From Legionella israelensis (GTDB lineage Bacteria; Pseudomonadota; Gammaproteobacteria; Legionellales; Legionellaceae): 64,000 bases of DNA. Positions 37,766 through 46,794 of the stretch are shown piece by piece. The stretch is taken from contig NZ_CP038273.1 in NCBI RefSeq assembly GCF_004571175.1, positions 1,984,001-2,048,000 on the forward strand, read 5' to 3'. The notes under the pieces are model-generated. The model was not told the DNA's origin and did no database searches. It saw only the letters and a list, made by a program, of their open reading frames with translations. A program made the position numbers and the translations under genes. Each line of letters starts with the position of its first letter. Within the stretch, counting starts at the first letter, position 1.

Positions 37766-38284
37766 ATGTCTTTTAAATCGCTTTTACAGCAGTTATCAGC
37801 GCGATTACCGGAGCTTGAATGGAAAATCTCTCATCTGGGCGAATTCATACCACGGCATGCATTGCCGCCTGGATTATTTCATTACTCTTTTAATTATCGT
37901 ACTTCTGCGTGCATTGCTGAAATTAAATCTGATATCAGAAAACTGGCTTTACAGACTAATCAGCGAAGTGCTTGTTACCTTGCTGAAAAAATACATCAAA
38001 AAATCAGTGTGCTGATAAGTTTATCTCATGATAAAGTTGATAAAAAACATCATGAACATTCATCAATATTTGATATCAACAGAATTCATTCAAAGCAGCA
38101 GTGGCTAAAGGAATTTGAGGAGCGCATTAATAAACTGCTGGAACAACGACAGGCACTAAGCAAAAGGCTCAGACAGGCTGAAACTTCAGGTCATTCCGAT
38201 AAAATTTTAGCGCTAAAACATGAATTAGGCCAGTTGGAACGATATTTAACTCTTGCTAAAGAAAGTTTTCATCAGTTACTTTAG
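37766..38284 (+). CDS. priC: PriC-like primosomal replication protein N''
   Basis: A 172-residue helical protein. The pattern of long alpha-helices with conserved KLALQTNQRSACYLAEKIHQ in the middle and a basic, coiled C-terminal half (EERINKLLEQRQALSKRL, then LGQLERYL) fits PriC, which helps reload DnaB at stalled forks. The family is poorly conserved, so the name is moderately sure. It converges on the GGDEF-EAL gene with 42 bases between. Confidence 0.7.
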   Translation: MSFKSLLQQLSARLPELEWKISHLGEFIPRHALPPGLFHYSFNYRTSACIAEIKSDIRKLALQTNQRSACYLAEKIHQKISVLISLSHDKVDKKHHEHSSIFDINRIHSKQQWLKEFEERINKLLEQRQALSKRLRQAETSGHSDKILALKHELGQLERYLTLAKESFHQLL

Positions 38285-38326
38285 GCCCTAACTCTCAGCC
38301 CTAGCTTCTGTGCACTTATCATTGTC

Positions 38327-40303
38327 CTAAGTGCCGGAAACCTGATTCGTTTTCCAGTTCTTTTTCATGAATGGAACAATGGCTTTTCCTTCTACAGGTG
38401 GGCTAAAAATAAATCCTTGTCCCTCATGGCAGTGGGAGTGAATAAGAAATTGTCTTTGAGCATCATTTTCAATGCCTTCAGCAATGACGTCAAGTTTCAA
38501 ACTTCGTGCCATACCTATGATGGCTTTTATAATTGAAGCATCATCCGGATTGCTGGTGCATTGACAAATAAATGAACCGTCAATTTTTAGTTTATCGATA
38601 GGAAACTGCCTAATATAACTGATGCCTGAATAACCGACACCAAAATCATCAATGGCAATGGAAACCCCCTTTTTATGCAAATGCTCTAAGGCTTGTTGAA
38701 TCATGTGGCTATTGTCCATGAGTGAGCGTTCGGTAAGCTCAATTTCTATGTACTGGGGTTTGAGTTCAATTTTTTTAAGAATATCTTCTATAAAATGAAT
38801 GAAATCGCTGTTTTTAAATTGATGCGCTGAAACATTCACAGCCATTCGGATAGGCCTTAATCCCGCTTCTTGCCATGCTTTGTTCTGCAGACAGGCCTTA
38901 TAAAAAATCCATTGCCCTAATTGAATGATCATGCCGGATTCTTCGGCAATGGGTATAAATTCCGAGGGCATGAGAATACCTTCGCGTGGGTGTTGCCAAC
39001 GTACCAGTGCTTCTGTGGCCACGATGTGGCCGGTTTTTAAGTTTACAATGGGTTGAAAAAGAAGGAAAAATTCATTTTTTTGTAATGCATTATATAAATC
39101 AATCTGTAAATTCAGTCGTTTTTTTATCAAGACATTACTTTGTTTTTCAAAACATTTGAAATTGTTTTTTCCATTTTTTTTGGCCATGGACATGGCAATA
39201 TCGGCATTCTTTAACAGAGTGCCAGCCTTTTTTCCGTCTTTTGGATATAGGCTTATGCCTATACTGGCCGTTACGATAACGTGATGATTTTCAATTTTAA
39301 CAGGTCGATTGATTTCATGAAGTAGTTTTTCAGCCAACTTACACAGATCTTTAGTGTCATTGGTAAGAAATAAAATGACGAATTCGTCACCTCCAAAGCG
39401 AGCCACTGTATCGCTTTCTCTCACACTTTTTGTTAGACGCTGAGCTATTTTTTTCAGTAAGAAGTCACCTTCTTCATGGCTAAAGTGGTCATTTATGATC
39501 TTAAAATTATCAATATCGATAAAAAACAGGAAAAGACTACTGTGAAAGCGTTTTGCATAAGCAATACTTTTACGAATATGATCAAGCATGGCTGGTTTGT
39601 TAGGCAATTGTGTCAGTAAATCATGGTTGGTAAGCCATTCTGAACGTTCAATCATTTTTTTTCCCAGCCGATGATTTCGTGCCACAAGATCAATGTTTTG
39701 ATATTTTAATGAATGAGAGGTTCGCATAAATTGATGGATATAATAACTGATGCTGAACATGAAAAGAATAAATATACTGCTGGAGATCCCCAGAAAAATA
39801 TAGATATCGCCTTGAAAAAAAGCCCATAAGGTAAAAGGGAGTGTGGCGGATAAAAGAAACAGAATATACATCCATAAGATACTTGATAAAAAAATCACAG
39901 CGCCTGCAGACAAACTGAAAATAAGAACAGCAATAAAGATTTGATAATTCGGATATTCAGAAGGAACAAATAGCACTCCGGCCATACCCCAGCTGCTGCC
40001 TAAAAGAAAGACAAATAAAGTCAATAAACTTAATCTGGTGATTTGCCGAGCTTTAGGATAAATTCTGTAAAAGAAAAGAAATAATGCAGATAAACAGGAC
40101 AGGGTGAGGAACCAGCTTAAAAGATAAAAGGGATTAATAAGATGGTATAAAGCCATAACGAGAAATAAAGCAACCACAAGCTGACAGACAATACCCAGGG
40201 GAATTTGTTTATATATTAAAAAGATTGCTGCAGATTTGATTCTATCTTTTTTTTGATGAGAAGGCAGGTCATTGTTCTGTAAAAGCAACTCCATTTTTTT
40301 CAT
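38327..40303 (-). CDS. membrane-bound GGDEF-EAL cyclic-di-GMP protein
   Basis: A 658-residue protein. Five to seven membrane helices fill residues about 30-190, then a GGDEF domain (about 220-385) and an EAL domain (about 395-645). The diguanylate cyclase site ARFGGDEF is intact (304-308) and is preceded by the product-inhibition site RESD (295-298). The phosphodiesterase side also looks intact: EALVRW (431-436), NVSAHQF, ELTERS, IDDFGVGYS (551-559) and AEGIEN. It may therefore both make and break cyclic-di-GMP under control of its membrane sensor. Single gene. Confidence 0.95.
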   Translation of the reverse strand: MKKMELLLQNNDLPSHQKKDRIKSAAIFLIYKQIPLGIVCQLVVALFLVMALYHLINPFYLLSWFLTLSCLSALFLFFYRIYPKARQITRLSLLTLFVFLLGSSWGMAGVLFVPSEYPNYQIFIAVLIFSLSAGAVIFLSSILWMYILFLLSATLPFTLWAFFQGDIYIFLGISSSIFILFMFSISYYIHQFMRTSHSLKYQNIDLVARNHRLGKKMIERSEWLTNHDLLTQLPNKPAMLDHIRKSIAYAKRFHSSLFLFFIDIDNFKIINDHFSHEEGDFLLKKIAQRLTKSVRESDTVARFGGDEFVILFLTNDTKDLCKLAEKLLHEINRPVKIENHHVIVTASIGISLYPKDGKKAGTLLKNADIAMSMAKKNGKNNFKCFEKQSNVLIKKRLNLQIDLYNALQKNEFFLLFQPIVNLKTGHIVATEALVRWQHPREGILMPSEFIPIAEESGMIIQLGQWIFYKACLQNKAWQEAGLRPIRMAVNVSAHQFKNSDFIHFIEDILKKIELKPQYIEIELTERSLMDNSHMIQQALEHLHKKGVSIAIDDFGVGYSGISYIRQFPIDKLKIDGSFICQCTSNPDDASIIKAIIGMARSLKLDVIAEGIENDAQRQFLIHSHCHEGQGFIFSPPVEGKAIVPFMKKNWKTNQVSGT

Positions 40304-40465
40304 AAAGACATGTCCTGCTTATCCATGAAGGGAGGTTGTTTTTTTAAGTATAGCTTTGAATTGCAGGAATTGCGTTCATGCGATAGATTAGGAATAAGGT
40401 CGAGCCTGTTTGAAATCATCGGATAAGACCTGCGGGTTTATAAAAAAATGCAATGGAGCGAAAAA

Positions 40466-40807
40466 ATGTCTGATAAATATGAACAAATGACAAAAAGAAT
40501 TAATGTTCAACTGGCTAAAATGCGTAAAGAGATGCCTGAATTGATGTCTGGTTTTTCCTCACTGGCACAGGCAGCCACAAAAGAAGGCGCTTTGGATAAA
40601 AAAACAAAAGAGTTAATTGCTATGGCCCTTGCAGTAGCTACCCATTGCCAGGGATGTATTGGTTTTCATTCTCAGACACTGGTCAAACTTCAAGCGTCTA
40701 GAGAAGAGCTGTTGGAGACTCTAGGCATGGCTGTTTATATGGGCGGTGGTCCCTCTTTAATGTATGCTGCCGATGCCTTAGAAGCTTATGAGGAATTTAA
40801 TCAATAG
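40466..40807 (+). CDS. AhpD-like / carboxymuconolactone decarboxylase family protein
   Basis: A 113-residue protein when begun at the ATG at 40466, which has GGAG eight bases upstream; an upstream ATG at 40448 lacks one. The AhpD core is complete: Glu49, Cys61-x-x-Cys64 and His68 in THCQGCIGFH. Such proteins act as small disulfide-dependent peroxidase or redox partners in the cytosol. Monocistronic, followed by a 15-bp inverted repeat. Confidence 0.88.
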   Translation: MSDKYEQMTKRINVQLAKMRKEMPELMSGFSSLAQAATKEGALDKKTKELIAMALAVATHCQGCIGFHSQTLVKLQASREELLETLGMAVYMGGGPSLMYAADALEAYEEFNQ

Positions 40808-40856
40808 CATCTGTTATCAGGTTTTTATGTAGACGAGTTCATAAAAGAATCAGAAG

Positions 40857-40913
40857 CCGCCATTCCGCGCCATAATATTTTCAACAAAAAAAGGCCGAGG
40901 CGTGGAATGGCGG
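40857..40913. repeat. inverted repeat, 15-bp arms
   Basis: Arms CCGCCATTCCGCGCC (40857-40871) and GGCGTGGAATGGCGG (40899-40913) pair at every position but one G-T, around a 27-base AT-rich loop. It lies after the AhpD-like gene, about 50 bases downstream of its stop, and could end the transcript although no T-run follows, or be another dispersed repeat. Confidence 0.6.
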
Positions 40914-41059
40914 GTAGAGACTTATTGACTCATATATGGAGTCGAATGTTCTGATAAAAAAAATTGCCTGGATTTATATTCGTTTTGAATAAATTTTATG
41001 GATTTGCCAATCTTCTGATTTATACTGAACAAAGAGGCGAACTAAATGTTCTTGATATC

Positions 41060-41809
41060 ATGAAATTACTGCAAAGACTGGTTCTTATCATTGGAATTGT
41101 TTTTTCCTCTATTTTATATGGGCAGGGCCCACCACTGAGAGTGGCCATAGAACATTTTTCTCCTCCTTTTATTATGCGGGCAAGCAACAATCAATTTTAT
41201 GGTTTTGATATCAGCTTGATAGAGAATATCTGTAAGCAGCTGGACAGAGCCTGTCAGTACAATGTGATGCGTTTTGAGGATCTCATCTTTGCCGTGGAAA
41301 GTAACTTGGCTGATGTGGCCATCAGTGCTATTGCCATCACGATTCCCAGAGCGCGCCGTGTTAAATTTTCCCTCCCTTATTTAATCAGCCGTTCCCGCTT
41401 TCTTGGTGGAAAGGAACTGAGTGATGCGCCTTTTAGCCTGATGTTGCTGAATAATAAAAAAATTGGAGTTGAGGCTGGCAGCGTCTTCAATAACCAAATT
41501 GGGCAGATGGGACTCCAGAATACACGCGTGATTCCCTATGATGATGTCCATAGCCTTATTGAAGCACTCGGGAATGATGACGTGGACGTCGCATTGCTTG
41601 ATAATCCCAGCGCTGTTTTTTGGGAGCATCAGTCGGGGGGACGATTCAAAACACTTGGTATGCCTTTTGATTATGGGTTCGGGCTGGCTATTGCTGTTAA
41701 TAAAGAAAATGAAACCTTATTAACACAAATTAATGCAGCCTTATTGAATTATCAAAACAGCGGGGAATATCAGAAAAATTACCGAAAATATTTAGGGCAT
41801 CTACGCTGA
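41060..41809 (+). CDS. family 3 periplasmic substrate-binding protein
   Basis: A 249-residue protein from the ATG at 41060, giving a clean signal peptide (hydrophobic residues 5-19). The mature part starts PLRVAIEHFSPPF and continues FYGFDISLIENICKQL, then ISAIAITIPRARRVKFSLPYL, the usual order of SBP_bac_3 amino-acid binding proteins such as ArtJ and HisJ. It should bind a polar amino acid in the periplasm. No ABC membrane or ATPase gene is adjacent. The ribosome-binding site before 41060 is weak. Confidence 0.85.
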   Translation: MKLLQRLVLIIGIVFSSILYGQGPPLRVAIEHFSPPFIMRASNNQFYGFDISLIENICKQLDRACQYNVMRFEDLIFAVESNLADVAISAIAITIPRARRVKFSLPYLISRSRFLGGKELSDAPFSLMLLNNKKIGVEAGSVFNNQIGQMGLQNTRVIPYDDVHSLIEALGNDDVDVALLDNPSAVFWEHQSGGRFKTLGMPFDYGFGLAIAVNKENETLLTQINAALLNYQNSGEYQKNYRKYLGHLR

Positions 41810-41890
41810 GCTTATTTAAATTGGTAAGTGCGCTATTTAATGTAAAAGATCATCCTCCATGTTCAAGGCAGGAGGTTGATCTCTTACCAT

Positions 41891-42157
41891 TTAGTGAACC
41901 GTTGCTCCCTGAGTTATGCAACGACTGATGACTTGTCGTGTGACATAATCGCCTTGAGTGGCACCATAAAGAGAATTAAAATGTTTTGCCAGCAAAATTA
42001 CCCATCCAGATAGACGAAAATCCATGCGTTTTTCACTTTGATTGACTACAATTTCCATCAGCCCAAGAGCATCAGTGTCTCGTTCATTGGCATATTCTTC
42101 CATAATGATACGAGCAACTTGCAAGTCTTTATCTTTTGTTGGCCAGTTCTGGTTCAT
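41891..42157 (-). CDS. hypothetical 88-residue protein
   Basis: A soluble, mixed-charge protein (starts MNQNWPTKDKDLQVARIIME) preceded by GAGGGAG at good spacing, which supports translation. No domain recognised, no signal peptide. It stands alone after the binding-protein gene, on the opposite strand. Confidence 0.6.
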   Translation of the reverse strand: MNQNWPTKDKDLQVARIIMEEYANERDTDALGLMEIVVNQSEKRMDFRLSGWVILLAKHFNSLYGATQGDYVTRQVISRCITQGATVH

Positions 42158-42610
42158 GGGTACTCCCTCATTATTTCACGGTATGTCAAGGCTCAGCTTT
42201 TTATTTGTAATACAAATCTGGGGATAGATGTGTAAATTACAAGTGTTAGAAGACTGAAGAAATAGCATTATGCCATAATTTGTATAATTTATCAATATAA
42301 TGTATAAATTTTTATCAAAAATTAATTTAAAAAAAAGTATGATAAAGATCTCATGCCACACAGTATTTTTTAGCAGATTGGACTGATTTAGAATTTTAAA
42401 GCGCAGTTTACATGCAATAAATGAGTATTTTGAAACGCCAAAATAAGCCCAAAAATACAAAAAAAACGAAGCTGAATAAGAAGCTGTGCTGCTTCTGTCT
42501 TTTATATTTTGGAGAGGACAGAACAAAGAAAACATTGTACTATTATTATTTATTGTTTCCATTTTAATTTTTTAACGGCGGCCCCTCATTACAAAGGTTT
42601 ATGACCTAGA

Positions 42611-42831
42611 GCACCGAATAATTTAAAGGTGTACCGCCAATATTTGGCTTAGAATAGAGCAATTGTATTGATTTGTATGCAATTTCTACGTCCCTCGGCT
42701 CGTCCGCGGGAACCAGAAATCTCTCAGCATCACAATTCTGCGGCCAAGCCGCAGAACGTAGAGACGGAGTTAATATTTTTGATTCATCAATAATCAAATT
42801 TAACTTGTACATATTTAAATCATTCGGTGTT
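42611..42831. mobile_element. MITE-like element with inverted ends (motif D) around a family C repeat
   Basis: The left end (42611-42634, CACCGAATAATTTAAA then GTGTAC) is matched inverted at the right end (42808-42831, GTACATATTTAAATCATTCG) with about three mismatches over 23 bases. Between them lies the family C repeat and no coding frame. Size near 220 bases and inverted ends recall a miniature inverted-repeat element, but no target duplication was established. Confidence 0.4.
42686..42764. repeat. dispersed hairpin repeat, family C, copy 2
   Basis: Begins CTACGTCCCTCGGCTCGTCC and ends ACGTAGAGACGG, so the outer ends pair. Inside is a perfect hairpin TTCTGCGGC, CAA, GCCGCAGAA. It shares GGCT-GTC-GCGG, CCAGA-ATCTC and ACGTAG with 13158-13231. 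Confidence 0.65.
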
Positions 42832-42858
42832 TTAGAGCGTGACGACACGCTCTAAAAC
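42829..42858. repeat. perfect 13-bp hairpin
   Basis: Arms GTTTTAGAGCGTG and CACGCTCTAAAAC flank a four-base loop ACGA. The arms start with T-rich and end with A-rich sequence, the form of a bidirectional terminator, but it stands 100 bases before rpe and far from any stop codon, so a regulatory or repeat origin is as likely. Confidence 0.6.
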
Positions 42859-42957
42859 TTTCCGGCATAAAAATGATATTGGGATGCATGTTCCGCTAAA
42901 AAATATAAATGAAAAGTCGATAATTTTATAACATTTTAATGAGGAAACCATTTTTAG

Positions 42958-43614
42958 ATGACTTTTAAAATTGCCCCTTCACTTTTATCAGCAGACATGA
43001 CACGCTTGGGTGATGAAGTTGAAGCCGTCATGCAGGCAGGCGCAGACATGATTCACTTTGATGTTATGGATAATCACTATGTTCCAAATCTGACATTTGG
43101 ACCAGCATTCTGTGCTGCCTTATTAAAACGTTTTCCGAATTTACCGGTAGATGTTCATTTGATGGCAACTCCTGTCGATGCATTAATTACGTCATTTGCC
43201 AAAGCTGGAGCTAAACGAATTAGTATTCATCCTGATGCCACCATTCATCTTGATCGTAGTTTACAGTTGATTCGAGATGAGGGCTGTGAAGCAGGCTTGG
43301 CCTTAAATCCCTCAACTTCGATTGAACATCTGCAATGGTGTGCCTATCATCTGGATTTTGTCTTGATAATGACAGTCAATCCGGGTTTTGGAGGGCAAAA
43401 GCTTATTCGTGAAGTTATTGACAAAATGACACAGGTAAGGAAGCAATATCCACGATTAGCTGTTTGCGTGGATGGTGGAGTAACACTGGATAACATTACC
43501 ATTTTAGCTCAGGCTGGTGCTCAACAGTTTGTAGCTGGCTCTGCTATATTTAATGGCAAGGACTATGAACAGACGATAAAGAGCATGCGTGAGTCCCTGT
43601 CAAAAATTAAATAG
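42958..43614 (+). CDS. rpe: ribulose-phosphate 3-epimerase
   Basis: A 218-residue TIM-barrel enzyme that interconverts ribulose 5-phosphate and xylulose 5-phosphate in the pentose phosphate pathway. Family blocks are APSLLSADM at the start, IHFDVMDNHYVPNLTFGP carrying the metal histidine and aspartate, VDVHLM, MTVNPGFGGQ with the phosphate loop, and VDGGVTLDN. Length normal. Monocistronic. Confidence 0.97.
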   Translation: MTFKIAPSLLSADMTRLGDEVEAVMQAGADMIHFDVMDNHYVPNLTFGPAFCAALLKRFPNLPVDVHLMATPVDALITSFAKAGAKRISIHPDATIHLDRSLQLIRDEGCEAGLALNPSTSIEHLQWCAYHLDFVLIMTVNPGFGGQKLIREVIDKMTQVRKQYPRLAVCVDGGVTLDNITILAQAGAQQFVAGSAIFNGKDYEQTIKSMRESLSKIK

Positions 43615-43780
43615 CTTTCATGGAATGGGTTTTGAATGCGTTAGATTCTGTGCGCTTATCTTTTGTCATAGAGAAAATTTGAGCAAATCAGCCAAATTTA
43701 AAGATAAAAGATAATGGACAACCTGGTGATCTGTGAAGATTTTTTAGGTAAACACGGCCTGAAGGATTAATAAAAAAGCA

Positions 43781-45571
43781 ATGAAAAAAATATTAATTAC
43801 CATTGGTGTGATGTGGTTTCTGATGCTTCCTTGCGCCTTTTCCAGCCAAGCCTATCTCGACCGATTTCTCGCTTATAGAGAATGGAATCAAAATTTACCA
43901 GAGGCCGCTGCCGCTACAACGCCATTTCTCAGTTTTATCCGTGAAGATACCCCTTTGGCTAATAAACTGCGGGAAAAATGGCTTTATCATCTGGCAGAAA
44001 AAAAGGACTGGCCAGCCTATCACCGCTATTATCGAGATTCAGAAGATACATCTTTGCAGTGTTATGCTGAGATTGCCAAACATCATATGGGAGAGAAGAA
44101 GGAGGCTTTAAAACAAGCAAAATCCTTATGGCTCGTTGGTGAGTCTCAGCCTGCGGCATGTGATGAATTGTTTTCGTTATTGCTTCATAGTGAGGATTTT
44201 GATGAAAGCCTTATTACCCGACGCATTATCCTGGCATTGGAGAAACGCAATCTGCAATTGGCTCGTTATTTATTGAAGCAATATAAAGAACCGCGTTTGC
44301 AGGATGCAAAAACCCTCTTCATTATTTACAGGGATCCAACAAAAATTGCTCATCTGGAAACGGGTGAATTGCACGATGATTTTTATCTGTACGGTTTAAA
44401 GCGTATGGTTGCACGAAACATGGATCAAGCCATTCAATATTGGCGTCATGTTAAAACCAAAAAATTACTAAGCGAAAGCCAACAACAGTCATTTTTAGCT
44501 CACCTTGCACTATATAAGGCCATAAGAGGTCATGATGATACCTATGAGTGGTTCAGGAAAGTGGAACCGGCCAATTATAATGACAGTTTGCTGGACTGGC
44601 AGATAAGATTTGCTCTTAAGCGACAGAACTGGGCTCAGGTGCAACAGTTGATTGCTCATTTCGGCGTAAAGAATGAGCTATGCTGGCAATATTGGCTGGC
44701 AAGATCCCTTGAGGCCCAGGGACAAAAGAGTAAAGCGAAAGCCTTGTATCAGGAATTGGCGAAAACTCGTCATTATTATGGATTTCTAGCCAGCTTGAAA
44801 TTAAACCAGTCCTTTTATTTTGATAATGAAAACCCCGTGATTGATATGTCTCTTCTTAAAGTCTATCAACCTTTTCTTGAGCATATAAAGACTCAGTATC
44901 ATTCCAATAAAAAGCTCGAGGCATCAAGGCTATTAAATGACTTTATCAGTGAACTGCCTAAAAATGAAGCAAGTGCTCTGACCTACTGGGTAGCCTATGA
45001 ATTAGAATGGCCAGGGAAATCTGTTTATTTAAGTAATGTTTATGAGGCGCTGAATAATCAGCTTACGCTTCGCTTTCCTTTATCTTATAGAGAAACCGTG
45101 AATAATTTTGCCAGAAACTATACCATTCGACCTGAATTTATTTATGCGATTATTCGTCAGGAAAGTGCATTTCGTCCTGATGTCACATCCAGAGCAGGAG
45201 CACGTGGGTTAATGCAGATTATGCCAGGAACTGCAAAAATGGTGGCCAAAAAAGAAAACATTTCTTATCAGAATCAGCAGCAACTGTTTTCGCTCAGAAA
45301 GAACATTAACATTGGAGTTGCTTATCTTCAGCTATTGTCTAAACGCTTTAACCGGCATCCTCTTTTAATTGCCGCGGCTTATAATGCTGGCCCGGAGCAG
45401 GTCAATTACTGGCTGAAAAATCATCCGCCAAAGGCCGTTGATGTCTGGATAGAAACATTACCTTGGCATGAAACACGTAATTATTTGAAAAATGTGATTG
45501 CTTTTTATGCTGTATATCAATATCGATTGCAAAAAAAACCTGATTTAAGGGAATTTATGGCTCCCATTTAA
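43781..45571 (+). CDS. slt: soluble lytic murein transglycosylase
   Basis: A 596-residue periplasmic enzyme with a signal peptide (hydrophobic residues 5-18, cleavage after AFS). The N-terminal two thirds is the alpha-helical superhelical U domain; the C-terminal goose-lysozyme-like domain has the catalytic Glu461 in IIRQESAFRPD, then SRAGARGLMQIMPGTA and AAYNAGPEQV. It cleaves glycan strands of peptidoglycan to form 1,6-anhydromuramyl ends. Single gene. Confidence 0.96.
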   Translation: MKKILITIGVMWFLMLPCAFSSQAYLDRFLAYREWNQNLPEAAAATTPFLSFIREDTPLANKLREKWLYHLAEKKDWPAYHRYYRDSEDTSLQCYAEIAKHHMGEKKEALKQAKSLWLVGESQPAACDELFSLLLHSEDFDESLITRRIILALEKRNLQLARYLLKQYKEPRLQDAKTLFIIYRDPTKIAHLETGELHDDFYLYGLKRMVARNMDQAIQYWRHVKTKKLLSESQQQSFLAHLALYKAIRGHDDTYEWFRKVEPANYNDSLLDWQIRFALKRQNWAQVQQLIAHFGVKNELCWQYWLARSLEAQGQKSKAKALYQELAKTRHYYGFLASLKLNQSFYFDNENPVIDMSLLKVYQPFLEHIKTQYHSNKKLEASRLLNDFISELPKNEASALTYWVAYELEWPGKSVYLSNVYEALNNQLTLRFPLSYRETVNNFARNYTIRPEFIYAIIRQESAFRPDVTSRAGARGLMQIMPGTAKMVAKKENISYQNQQQLFSLRKNINIGVAYLQLLSKRFNRHPLLIAAAYNAGPEQVNYWLKNHPPKAVDVWIETLPWHETRNYLKNVIAFYAVYQYRLQKKPDLREFMAPI

Positions 45572-45645
45572 ATCATTCTGCGCTCCAGGAAACCCCCTAG
45601 GCAATGAACTATAATTTTCTTAATTAGATGCCGACAAGGAATGGT

Positions 45646-46770
45646 ATGGGCCAAAAAGCGTCTCAATATATAAGAATTTTCTTATGTGGCGATGTCATGA
45701 CAGGAAGGGGCATCGATCAAATTTTACAATATCCCGCTGAACCGCAGCTTTATGAAAGTTATGTTCATGATGCCAGAGAATATGTTCGTCTTGCTGAAGC
45801 AATTAACGGTAAGATACCCCGGTTGGTTCATGGTGACTATCTATGGGGAGATGCCCACCAGGAATGGGAGCGACATCGACCCCATTTACGCTTAATTAAT
45901 CTGGAAACCAGTATTACTGCAAGCCCCACTCCCTGGTTAAATAAGGGTATCCATTACCGAATGAGTCCGGAAAATATTAACGCCTTGACCTCTGCAAAGA
46001 TTGATGTTTGTGCTTTGGCTAATAATCATATCCTCGATTGGGGTGTCGAGGGACTACATGAAACCTTGCAAACACTGACAAAAGCCTCTATTCAATTTGC
46101 TGGCGCAGGAGAGCAGCTTGACAAAGTGCAGGCTCCCGCTGTTATAAATATCGCTCATGGGGGGAGAATATTGATCTTTTCTATGGGAGTGGAATCCAGT
46201 GGGATTCCAAGGGAATGGCAGGCTACATCTCACCGTCCAGGTGTATGGTTGCTCAATGATTTGAGTTTAAATACCTTCTTGCACATTAAAAACAGGATCA
46301 TGGCATTTAAAGGCACTCAGGATCTTTGTATTGTCAGCCTTCATTGGGGAGGAAATTGGGGTTACCAAATTCCTTCTCTTCATCAAAAGTTTGCCTATCT
46401 TCTTATCAATGAAGCAGGTGTTGATGTTGTTCATGGACATTCTTCGCATCATCCTATGGGGATAGAGATATATCGAGGCAAACTCATTTTTTATGGCTGC
46501 GGTGATTTTATAAATGATTATGAAGGTATCTCTGGTTATGAAGAATTTAAGAGCGATTTAGCCTTAATGTATTTTCTCGAACTTGAGGCTGAGACAAGAG
46601 AACTAAAAGGACTTGAAATCGTGCCAATGAGCTTAAAAAAATTCCGTCTTCATTATGCCTGTTTTAAAGATTGTCGATGGGTTATGCAAATGTTGCAACG
46701 AAAATCGCCGTTTCCCTTAGAAAAACTTCAATTAAATGATGATGGCAGAATATATTTGGAAAGAAGCTGA
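45646..46770 (+). CDS. CapA/PgsA-type metallophosphatase-fold protein
   Basis: A 374-residue protein when begun at the ATG at 45646, which has AGGA five bases upstream; an in-frame ATG at 45628 lacks one. The CapA family pattern is clear: IFLCGDVMTGRGID near the start, LINLETSIT, CALANNHILDWG, SLHWGGNWG, and DVVHGHSSHHPMGIEIY with the last histidines. CapA proteins take part in poly-gamma-glutamate capsule synthesis in Bacillus, but many homologues elsewhere have no known role. There is no signal peptide and no capB/capC nearby. It is followed after 24 bases by cysQ. Confidence 0.88.
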   Translation: MGQKASQYIRIFLCGDVMTGRGIDQILQYPAEPQLYESYVHDAREYVRLAEAINGKIPRLVHGDYLWGDAHQEWERHRPHLRLINLETSITASPTPWLNKGIHYRMSPENINALTSAKIDVCALANNHILDWGVEGLHETLQTLTKASIQFAGAGEQLDKVQAPAVINIAHGGRILIFSMGVESSGIPREWQATSHRPGVWLLNDLSLNTFLHIKNRIMAFKGTQDLCIVSLHWGGNWGYQIPSLHQKFAYLLINEAGVDVVHGHSSHHPMGIEIYRGKLIFYGCGDFINDYEGISGYEEFKSDLALMYFLELEAETRELKGLEIVPMSLKKFRLHYACFKDCRWVMQMLQRKSPFPLEKLQLNDDGRIYLERS

Positions 46771-46794
46771 AAAAAACAATCAAGGGGATTTTGC

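Larger units (their letters stand above)
42158..42957. other. 800-base spacer with nested inverted repeats
   Basis: Very AT-rich from 42180 to 42600, with no gene I would call (a 128-codon minus frame there is low-complexity). From 42611 to 42858 lies a nested structure: family D arms outside, a family C repeat inside, and a 13-bp hairpin at its right end. The last 100 bases should hold the rpe promoter; GAGG lies before the rpe start. Confidence 0.65.

Noticed and set aside
42176..42562. 128-codon minus-strand frame in the AT-rich spacer before rpe
   Set aside because: Low-complexity composition (F, I, N, L, Y, S), no ribosome-binding site, and it lies in a strongly AT-rich region where long frames arise by chance.
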